In this document: in pieces, positions 1 through 10,100 of the stretch | How positions within the stretch are numbered: position 1 is the first letter of the stretch | How the letters are laid out: every line of letters begins with the position of its first letter | Position numbers and translations under genes: made by a program | The notes under the pieces: model-generated | Told to the model about the DNA's origin: nothing | The model's input: only the letters and a program-made list of their open reading frames with translations | Databases searched by the model: none | From: Motilibacter rhizosphaerae | GTDB lineage: Bacteria > Actinomycetota > Actinomycetes > Motilibacterales > Motilibacteraceae | DNA: 64,000 bases | Assembly (NCBI RefSeq): GCF_004216915.1 | Contig: NZ_SGXD01000003.1 | Span: forward strand, 62,001-126,000 | Direction: 5' to 3'

Positions 1-1193
1 GGGCTGCCGGGCCCGACGGGGTCCCCGTCCGGCGTCTCGGGCCCGGTAACGACGTGGCCGAGCAGGCGCACGTGCAGCTCGCTGGCGAGGGTGCGGAAGT
101 CGCCGGTGCCGGCGCAGTCGAACGACCAGTAGGCCAGGACCGGGAAGCGCTTCGGCTCGTCGAAGAGCCGCGGCGGGATGGCGAACGCCGCGCCGAGCTC
201 CATCTTCGCCCTCAGCCCGGAGACGCCGAGCGGCTCACCGGCGCTCTCGAGCGCGGATGCCCAGCCACCGCCGGTAGGGACCGCGGTGCCCGTCGCGGCC
301 GTGACGAAGGTGGAGCCGGAAGCCGTGTGCGGGGCGGCGAAGCCGGGGGCCGCTTCCTCGATGTCGAGCGCGCCCTCGGCCTCGCGCAGCGCGGACGGGA
401 GCCGCATGACCGCGGGGTCGAAGGCGACCTCCGGCTGCAGGTCGGCGCGGACGTCGACGACCGAGATCACCCGGTCGTACAGGTCGTCGTGGGCGAGCGG
501 CGGGTTCGTCGGCAGGACGTCGAGCTGGCCCTCGAGGTTGACCAGGCAGGCGAGGTAGTGCCCACCCGGCTGCGGCAGCCGGTTGCCCAGCACGACGGCG
601 AGCCACCCGTCGTCGTCGCCCAGCGCGAGCTCGGTGTCGCGCAGGTCGACCGCGCGCACCGAGCAGAGCAGAGCCAGGTCCTCGCGGGTGGGGAACGTCC
701 GCTGCACGACCGAGAGCGGCACCTCCAGGCAGCTGGTGCGGGCGACGTCCGCCTCCCCCGGCGGCAGCACGGCGTCGGCCGAGACGCACTCGGCGACCGG
801 GACGTCGTGGCGCAGCTGTCCCTCCCCCTCCGCGACGAGCACGAGCGCGAGCCACGGCGTGGGCGGTGGGTCGTCGGGTCCGGGCACGCTGCCGTCGACG
901 GGCAGGTCGGGCGAGCGCTCCCACGGCAGCGTCCGGCGGCGCAGCACGACCTGCGGGAGGCGGGAGGCGAAGTAGCCCGTCGCCCGCGCCGGCGGGTACG
1001 TGCTGAGCACCTGGTCCGGCGGCAGGGCGAAACGCGGGCCGGTCACGACGACGCGCGTCCGCAGGTCCTCGACGGGTCCCGGCAGCCCGCTCGTCGCCCC
1101 CGTCAGGAGGTACGAGCCGGCGGGCACAGGGGGGACGGCGTACGGGTAGAGCGCGAAGGTCCCGGGCGCGGGGAGTGGGGGCTCGCTGGGCAC
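1..1193 (-). CDS. Uncharacterised protein of the giant-protein operon, 3' end beyond the window
   Basis: An uninterrupted minus-strand frame of 397 codons starts at a GTG and is still open at the left edge. The stop of the giant upstream gene and this GTG are separated by one base, so the two are almost certainly translationally coupled. The protein begins VPSEPPLPAPGTFALYPYAV and has no signal peptide or membrane segment. It is rich in Pro, Val, Leu and Asp, with many short hydrophobic strands, which suggests a beta-rich fold. I recognise no family and no catalytic motif. Codon use matches the neighbours. In-frame internal ATGs at 203 and 407 confirm the reading frame. Its function is presumably linked to the giant protein; the C-terminus is not visible. 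Confidence 0.8.
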   Translation of the reverse strand, partial: MPSEPPLPAPGTFALYPYAVPPVPAGSYLLTGATSGLPGPVEDLRTRVVVTGPRFALPPDQVLSTYPPARATGYFASRLPQVVLRRRTLPWERSPDLPVDGSVPGPDDPPPTPWLALVLVAEGEGQLRHDVPVAECVSADAVLPPGEADVARTSCLEVPLSVVQRTFPTREDLALLCSVRAVDLRDTELALGDDDGWLAVVLGNRLPQPGGHYLACLVNLEGQLDVLPTNPPLAHDDLYDRVISVVDVRADLQPEVAFDPAVMRLPSALREAEGALDIEEAAPGFAAPHTASGSTFVTAATGTAVPTGGGWASALESAGEPLGVSGLRAKMELGAAFAIPPRLFDEPKRFPVLAYWSFDCAGTGDFRTLASELHVRLLGHVVTGPETPDGDPVGPGS

Positions 1194-1194
1194 G

Positions 1195-4100
1195 TCAGGC
1201 CTCCTTCCAGCCGACGACGGGCGGGTGCGGCAGCGGGGGGACGGGCGGCGGGACCGAGGCCGGGAAGCCGCGCGCGGCGATGTCGCGGGCCACCGCGGCC
1301 GGGTCGTCCCCGGTCAGGCCGAGCACGCCGGCGAGCCCCCGCGTCGGGCCGGTGACGACGGTGACGGCGACGGGCCCGACCTGCTGCGGGACGACCCGGA
1401 AGACCGCGACGCCGCGCGGACCGTCGGCGACGACGGAGGGAGGCTCGGGACTCCCATCGGCACGTACGGGCCGGACCGCGCCGTCGAGCCCGAGCCGCAG
1501 GTCGTCGCCGGCGCCACCCTCGAGCGCGACGGCGACGAGGGTGACGGGCGCGGCGAACGTCGTGGTGACGCCCGACGCGCCTCCGACGACGAGGTCGGGA
1601 GCGGACCAGCCGAGCCGCGTGGGCGCGGTGCGCCGGCGCGGGACCCTGCCTGACGCGCGGACGGTGCACCCGGCGGCGACGTGGACGCCGTCCCCGGCGT
1701 ACGGCAGCGCGGTGGCGGCGTCCCACCCGGCCACGGGCGCGCCCTCCACGGCAGGCACGAGGACGACCGCGCGGGTGCCGGCGGGGACGGGCAGCCCGGC
1801 GCCCTCCCCGACGACCGCGTCGAGGCCCGCGCGACCGCCCGGCAGGAGCGCGAGCACGCGGACCGTCCCGCTGCGGACGACGAGGACCGGGCGGCGCTGC
1901 TCGTCGACGTCGCGCGCCGCGTCCGGGAGCGCGAGCACCGTCAGCGCGGTGACGGGGAGCTCGCCCTGGAGCAGGCCCGCTCCGAGCGCGGCGAGCCGGT
2001 CGCGGTCGGCGGCCGAGCCGCCGCGCCCCGCGACGCTCTCGACCCCCGTGCGCCCTGAACGGGTCAGGGGGACCTCGCGGCCGGGCAGCACGGTGTCGCC
2101 GCTGGGCCCGGCGGGCGCTCCAGGACGCAGGAGCCGAGCCGGCACAGCCGGGTCCAGCGCTGCGTCGACGGCCGCGAGCACGGGCGGCGCACCGGCGACC
2201 AGGCGCCCGCCCGTGCGCTGGACCACCCGCGCCAGCAGCTCGTCCGCGACGGTCGTCGAGGCGGCGTGCGCCCGCTCGGCGGGAGCGCCCGCGGACGCGA
2301 GCACCGCGCGCAGGACCGGCGGCCGGAGCCGGACGGGCTCCGGCGGCGTCGGCGCGGCCGGGGTGACCGCCGCGCTACGGGCAGCGCCGCCGAGCCCCTC
2401 CCCGAGGAAGCCGAGGATGGGGTCGCTGGCCCGCTCGCCCGCCCAGGCGCGCACGGTCGCGGCGCTGGCGCCACCCCGGTCCGCGAGGAGCACGGCTGCG
2501 GTGTCGAGCGCGGTGCCCTGCACCGCGGGCACCAGGGCGGCGAGCCGCGCCGCACCCTCGGCCAGCCGGGCGAGGCTGCTCGCGCTGCCCTCCTGCACGA
2601 ACGGCAGCGGTCGCCGCGAACCCGTCTCGACCTGGTGGAAGGGGATCGGAGCGAGCGGCGTCGTGCTGGAGCCGATGGTGGCCGCGGCGACGACGCGCAC
2701 CCGGTCGACCGCCGGCAGCACGTCGCCGGACGGGACCTTGGCGTCGTCCTGCTGCTGCGCGGGGCCCCAGGTCCCGATCGCGAACGCCCCGAGGCGCTGC
2801 GGGTCGGCGACGAGCCGGGCGACCCGGTCCACGGCGGCGGGCCCGTCGGGACCGACGAAGGAGAGCGTGACCCGCGGGCGCCCCTGCGCGCCCATCGGCG
2901 CGACAGCCACCTCGGGGACGGTCGGCAGCGGCACCACGCCCTGCCCGGCGTCGACCTCGCGGACCGGCACCGTGCTCGTCACCGTGAGGTCGAACTCCGG
3001 GGTGACGCGGAAGGGCTTGGCGTCGCTGCCGTCCGGGGTGGGCGCCCCGCCGGTCGTGCCGCTCCCCCCGGGCGCGGCCACGCCCTTGCCGGGGACGGCG
3101 GTGAGGGCGTGGGCGACGCCGGGCGAAGCCTCCTCGAGGTACTTGGGGACGAACTGCTCCCACGAGATCGCCGTGGTGTGGTGCGGGTCGTCCCCGAACT
3201 CCACCGTGAGCTCGACCGGCCCGACGGAGAACTCCGCCTTGACGTGCACCGGCGGCCCGCTGACGGTGAGCCGCGCGGAGAGGTGGACCGAGATGTCGAT
3301 CTCGCCGATCCACAGGTCGATGGTCACGCCCGCGCTGATGGAGGCGTAGACCGTGACCTCGAACCAGAACGGGTCGTAGAACACGATGCCGTCGGCGCCG
3401 TACGCGAGGTCCGCCCAGGCCGGCCCCAGCGAGGCGTGAACCTCGTTGCGGACCCCGGCCATGATCGCCTCGGAGGTCAGCGCGAAGTACGACCCGCCGC
3501 TCATGACGAGCCAGTCGCCGAGCCGGAAGGCGACGCCGAGGCGCGGGACCACGGGGTAGCCTCGGCGGGAGAAGTCCGGGTGGTAGCCGCCGAGCGTGAG
3601 GACGAACTGGCCGCGGTTGGGCCCGCCGAACCACGCGGCGAAGGCGAAGCCGCCGGTGAGCTTCAGCCCGGGGAACAGCAGCCAGGAGTTCTCGGTCAGC
3701 TGGGCCTGGACGAGGAGCACGCCCTCCTTGGTGGAGAAGCGGGCGACCAGCCCGAGCTCGACCGAGACCAGGGCCACCTCGGGCCGCGGCAGCGCCATGC
3801 GGGCGAGGCCGAGCAGCGCCACCTCGACCCCGTCGCCGATCTGCACGGCCAGCACAGCGACGCCGTCGACGAGGGCGAACGACGTGAACGACAGCCCGGC
3901 CGCGAACCAGAAGGTGCCGCGCTCCGCGGGGAAGTACGCCCGGGCCGCCTCCAGCTCCGCGTGCGGGTCGCCCGGCCGCGCCGCCGGGTCGAGGGCCTTG
4001 ATCAGCGGGTAGTCGCCGAACTGGCTGAGGTCGCTGGGGTAGCGCAGCCCGCGGTTCATCCCGAACCCGCCGCCGATGCCGGTGACGAAGAACGCCGGCG

Positions 4101-7100
4101 GGCCGCCGATCGGGCCGTTGACCGCGCCGAAGAGGAACAGGCTGGCGAAGGTGTCCCCGGGCGGGCCGACCACGCCGTACCCGCCGTAGACCGACAGGCC
4201 GTAGACGCCCAGCCGGGCGACGAGCATGCCGAGGTACTCGACGCCGCCCGCCGCGCTGGGGAAGCGGCGCAGCGCGCCGGCGAGGGCCACTCCCCCGAGG
4301 TCCGCCGTGACCGCCAACCCGGCGAGGTCGACCCGCCAGTGCGCGGGGTCGAACGGCGAGCCGCTCGCGATGCTCCACGTCAGGCCGAGGTCGTCGACCT
4401 GCGCGGTGAGCCCGAGGACGCTGGCCCTGCCGTCGAGCAGGACGCCGACGGTCTGCACCCGGCCGTCGGCCTGCTGCACCGCGAGGCCGACCTTGTCGAG
4501 GTAGAGCGGGCCGAAGCCGCGCTGCACGACGACCCACCACGGCCCGGGCGGGTCGCCGGCCGAGAAGGAGACGTCCAGCGGGCCGCCCGCCCTGCGCTGC
4601 ACGGCGAGCGCCGGGCTGAAGCGCGGGCGAGGAGTGTCGTCCGAGCCGCCTCCGCCCGTGAGCAGGCCGCGGGCCACGGGGTTGTCCCCGCCGCTCGCGC
4701 CGGCGAGCGCGACGCCCAGCCCGGTGAGCTCGACGCGCACGCCCCCGGAGGGCGCGCCCTCCCCCACCTCCGCGTACGCGTGGAGGGCGACGCCGTCGAG
4801 GCGGATCCCGAGGTCGAGCAGCGGGCCGGACGCCCTCCCGAGGCGCAGGCCGAGCCCGCCGACGGTGAGCCCCGGTTGCAGGTGCACGCCCGCGCCGGTG
4901 ACCGAGAGGAGGTCCAGCGTGAGCCCGGCGGCGGGCTTCGGCTCCTCGATCCAGTCGGTGAGCGCGTCGAGCGTGACGGTGACCTCGCCCGACACCAGCT
5001 CGACGGGGCCGGTCGTCGTCAGCGCGAGGCCGAGCACCCCGCCCGTGTCGGCGACGGCGACGTGGAGCGGGCCGGCGTCGAGGCCGGCCCCGGAGAGCCC
5101 CTGGAGCAGCGCGCCGACGCGGCCCAGCAGCCGGGAAGGGTCGAGGAGGTCGGGGTCCAGCCGCGCGGGCGCCGCCGCGTCCAGCACGACGCCGGTGAGC
5201 AGCTGGCGGCCGGTCTTCCCGAGCAGGGGCGCGTCGAGCGCGGTGCGCACCGGCGCCGCGCCGACGACGTACGCGCCGAGCAGGTCGACGACGGCCTCGA
5301 GCGCCGCCCGCGCCACCTCGCCGGCGTCGGTCACCGGCACGCCGGCCACCTGCACGAGCAGGCCCGGCGCCCCGGGCGCGAGCCGCGCGGCGACCCGCGT
5401 GCTCCCGTCGCCCACGGCGAGCCCGACCTCGAGCCCGGCGGCGGAGCCGGCGCCGGCCCGGGCGTACGGCCGCAGCAGCAGCGTGCCCGTGTCGAACGAC
5501 GCGGGTCCGAGCTCGACGGAGAGCGCCTCGAGCCCGGTCGACGTGGCAGCGGCGCTCGCCGTGACGCGCGCGACGCCCGGCACGCCGTCCGCGGCGAGCG
5601 CGACGCTGATGCGGCCGGTGGCAGGAGCCCAGCCGGCGGTGAGCGGTCCCGCCGTGATCCGCAGCCCGCCGTCGGCCACGGTGACGGCGCGGGTCGCGGC
5701 GGGGCCGAGCAGCGGGGAGGCAGCGTCACGCAGGCGGGCCAGCCCCTCCGCGCCGAGCACCGAGGCGCGGGCGAGCAGGGCGGCCGCCGGGTCGGCGGCG
5801 AAGGCGGACAGCGCCGGCGCCTGGAACCGGAGTGGTACGCCGGCGCGGAGGACCAGCGCGTCCCCCAAGGCGGCGACGGCGCGGCCGGCGAGCTCGGCCG
5901 CGGTCGCCGGGTCGCCCGCCGGGTCGTGCGCGGCGACCGCGTCGAGCAGGGCCGGCAGGGCCTTGACCGCCGCGCCGAGGGCAGCGTCGGCGACGACGCC
6001 ACCGAGCCCCGGCCCGGCGGGCAGCAGGACGATCTCCGTCCCGCCCGGGGGCACGACGGCGAGGCGCACCCCCGCGGGGGCGACGGCCAGCCGCACCTCG
6101 CCCGCGTCGGTGGCGCAGGCCAGGGACAGCGAGGCGGCGACGCCCGGCCCGAGCACGACCCCGGCGGAGCCGCCGAGCCGCAGGGTCGCACCGCCCAGTG
6201 CTCCCGGGTCGAGCCGCAGGGCCAGCGACGCGTGCCCCGCGTCCACGGCGGCGACGGCGGAGACGCCGGGCGCGAGCTCGAGGCGGCCGGCGTCGCCGGC
6301 CGCCCCCAGCAGCGCACGGACCGCGTCGAGGAGCCGCACCGCGACACCGGGCCCGAGCGCGCCGAGCCAGCGGACGGGGTCGGCGACGAGCCCGGCCGGG
6401 AGGCGGAGCCGGGCCGGCTGGTCGCCGACGGGCGCCGCGAGCAGGCCCACCGCGCCGAGGAGCGCGTCGAGGGAGTCCGCCGTAGCCGCACCCTCGTCGC
6501 GCAGCGCCGAGCGCGCCGCGTCGAGGAGCACGTGGAGCAGCCCCGCCGGGACCAGCTCGGCGAGGGCGTGCCCGAGCGCGCCGGCGTCGGCGGTCGGCCA
6601 CAGCGGGACGGGCGTCGTGCCACCGGGACGCACGAGGGTGAGGGTCGCGGTGAGCGGGGCGCCCGAGATCGTGAGGGCCGCGACGTACGGCGCTGCGGTG
6701 TCGATGGCTGCGCTGGCGGGGTCGGGCCCGAGCCGCAGGCTGCCGGTGACGCCGGACCCCGCGGCGTCGAGCGTGAGCGCCCAGGGCACCGGCACGCTGC
6801 CCGAGCCGACGACGCCGACCCGGCCGGTCGCGAGGTCGAGCGTCGCGCTCAGTGTGGACGCGTCCCCGGCCGCGGCGAGGTCGACGGCGAGCACGCTCCC
6901 CCCGGCGCCCGCTCCGAGCAGCGGCTGGAGGGCGGCGACGAGCTCCGCGGCGCGGGCCGTCCGGATCTCGGCCGCGACGGCACCAGGGTCGAGCAGCAGC
7001 CGCTCGAGGGTGACGGCGTCGACCCCGCCACCGGGGGCGAGCACGCCGAGCGCGCGCAGGGTCGCGACGACGCTCGCCAGTCCGGCGTCCAGCCCGGCCG

Positions 7101-10100
7101 CGGCTTCCAGCCGGGCAGCGAGCTCGCCCAGCACGGCCCGCACTTCGGGCAATAGGGCCTCGGCACCGGGGCCGCCGACGGTCCAGCGCGGCCGTGTCGT
7201 CCCGAAGGCGCGCAGGTCGTGCAGGTCGAGCCGGGCCTCCGCCTGACCGGCGCCGAGCGGCAGGCGGACCTCCGCGGTGACGCGGCGCAGGGCGAGCGGG
7301 CGGGCCTGCCCCGGCGTACGTCCCGGGTCGGGGCCGCCGACCAGCCAGCCGTCGACCGCCCCGACCGCGACGCGGACGACGATCCGTGGCGGGTGGCCCG
7401 CGGCACCGGGCACGGGCAGGTCGAGGTCGACGCCGGCGGTGACGAGCAGCCCGGCGCGCGGGACGGGCCGCAGCAGCGGGAGGCGGAGGCCCCAGCAGAG
7501 CGCCTGGACGCCGCTGGTGGCGGTGGGCGGGTCCTCGGCGGAGCCGTCGGACGGGTCGTCGTCCGGCGCGCTCGCGGCCCTGGCGGCGGCGCGCGCGGAG
7601 AGCGTGGCGGCTACGACGGCGGTGACCGCGCGCAGCACGGTGGGCCCGGACAGCGCGCCGACCACGACCGAGACGGGCACGGGCGAGGCGGCGGGCGGGG
7701 ACGGGGCGACCAGCTCGCCGAGCGGGTCGCCGGTGAGGTCGAGCGCGGACCACAGCCCGAGCAGCGCCCGGCCGCGGGCGAGGTCCTCGTCGTCGTCCGC
7801 CCCGGGCGCGTCGGCCGCCTCGGCGGCGTCGAGCTGCTGGAGCAGCGTGGCGAGCAGGCGCAGGGCGTCGCCGCCCGGCAGCCGGTCGAGGGTGTCGACG
7901 GTGAGGGGCGACCACGGCGTACCGACCGTGACGACGGCGGTGGCGCCCGCCGTCGCGGCGGCGCGGACGGCCGCGTGGCCCGCACCGCCGTGCGCGACGA
8001 CGACGACCGGGCCTGCGGCCACGAGCGGGGCGAGGACGGCGGCGAGGCGCGTGGCCTGGCCGTCCACCCCGCCGGCCTCCTGACGGGGCCCGAGGGTGAA
8101 CGCCCACGAGCCGTCGCCGGCCGGCCCCGGCAGCACGTACGCGGTGGCGGGCCCCGCGCCGGTGAGCGCGAGCCGCCGTCCGTCCGGCACCCCGGGGAGG
8201 ACGGGCGAGCCGTCCATCGCGACGTACGCCACGGTCGCGGGAGGGGCCACCCCGAGGACGGCCGCGAGGTCGAGGGAGTCGAGCGGCGCGGTGTGGACGA
8301 GGTCGGCGACCGGGACGGCGGTGCAGCCGGCGGGCAGCGGCGTACCTGCCGGCAGGGCGACGAGCCCGTCGGTGCTGGTCCAGCGGTCGAGCAGCTCCCT
8401 CAGGCCGTCGGCGACGTCCGCGCGGCCGGCGAGGAGGGCGGCGAGCTCCTCGTCGAGCGCGGACTCGGTCGCCAGGGCGTCCGCCAGCACCACGGGGTCG
8501 AGCCCGGGGTCGCCCGGCCGCCAGCGCGCGAGCGGCGGTCCTAGCAGCGTCGCTGCGGAGGGGTCCGGACCGCCGGGACCCGCGCAGAGCAGCAGCCCGG
8601 GGAGCAGCTCGAGGGCGAGGGACAGCGGGTCCGCGCTGGCACTGAGCGGAAGCAGCCAGGGGCGCCCCGGCGTCCCCGTCCCGAGCCGCATGCCCGACGG
8701 CGCGAGCAGCGCGGCCAGCTGCTGGGCCAGCGCGTCGACGACCCGGGGCGCCTCGACGTCGAGCAGGGCGCCGAGCCAGGCGCGCAGGGCGCCGGCGGGA
8801 TCGGCGGTGAGGTCGGCGAGCGCGAGGGCGGGGAGCTCGCCGGTCCAGCCGAGCAGGGCGACGAGGTCCGGCAGCGGGCTGTCCGGGTACGCCGCGCCAC
8901 CCGCCGCGAGCAGCAGCTGGAGGGCGTCCCACGCGCTCTCGTCGAGGGCCAGCGTCCCGTCCGGGCCGACGACCGGCAGCGGGACGGCGAGGGGCGCCCC
9001 GTCGAGCAGCAGCACGACGTCCTCGGCGACCGGCTGCACCGCGACCGACGCCCCGGTCCAGCCGACCGCCAGCCCGACCCGGCTGGCACGCAGTGAGAGC
9101 GCGTCGCCGCCGAGGGCGAGCGGGTCGGCCGGTCCCCCGCCGAGGCGTACGGCCGCGCTGCCGCTCGCGAGGAACGTCGCGCGCCGTGGTGCTCCCCCGT
9201 CGCCGAGGTCGAGGTCGGCGAGCCGCGCGGTGAGCAGCAGGTCCCCCGTGCCCGGCTGAGCGGCCGTCGCGCGCAGCCCGAGTTCCAGCCGACCGGTGGG
9301 CCGCGCGACCGTGAGGTCGAGGCCCGCCGCGAGGCCGAGCAGCCACGGGTCGTCCGCGGTCCCGGTGCCGGCGAGCGCCCCAGCGGCGCTCGACACCCCG
9401 TCCCGCGCGAGGCTGAGGACGGCTCCCACGGTGGCGGCCGACTCGGCGAGCAGCGCCTGCCAGTACGCCGCCAGCGCTGCCAGCGGGTCGGCCAGCAGGT
9501 GGGCCGGGTCGACGCGGGGCAGCACGGTCCCGTCGGGCAGGTCGCGCAGGCCGAGGACGACGCCGAGCACGCCGGCAGCGCCACCGAGCCCGGCGAGCAG
9601 GCTCCCCGCCGCGTCGCTGACGGCCTGCTGCGCGGCGGCGGCGAGCGCGTCCGGGGAGGTGAGGTCGAGCACCGGGAAGTGCGACGCCCCGACGTCGGCG
9701 TCCCGCGCCTGCACCACGAGCAGCGGCCGTCGGGCCGGGTCGAGCGCGAAGCCGAGGGCCAGGCTGCCCACGCCGACCTCGAGCCCCGCGGGCCCGACCT
9801 CGGGAGCGAGCAGCGGCGTGCCGCCGGCGCCGGACAGGACGGCCGAGAGCGCGAGCTCGGGCAGCGCGGTGGCCGCACCGCTCGCGAGGTCGAGGCGTAC
9901 GGGCACGGCGTCCAGCGCGAGGCGGACGCCGTCGGCGCCGGCGACGTGCAGGCCCGTCCGCACCACGAGCACGCTGCCCGCGAGCTCCGGGGCGAGGGTG
10001 AGGGTCGCGCCCGCTACGACGACCTCCACGCCGTCTGCGGTCGCACTGCCGCCGAGCAGCCCGGCCAGCCCGGCGAGCCAGGCGTCCCGCGCCGGCCCGG

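Noticed and set aside
54-1355. Plus-strand frame of 433 codons at the left edge
   Set aside because: Arg/Gly-rich shadow; the minus-strand frame from GTG 1193 reads as a normal protein and is coupled to the upstream gene.
2266-7155. Very long plus-strand open frame antisense to the giant gene (1,629 codons)
   Set aside because: Composition is Arg/Gly/Glu/Ala-rich and low in hydrophobics, typical of antisense frames in very high-GC DNA; the minus-strand frame has ordered hydrophobic strands, coupled starts and good codon use.
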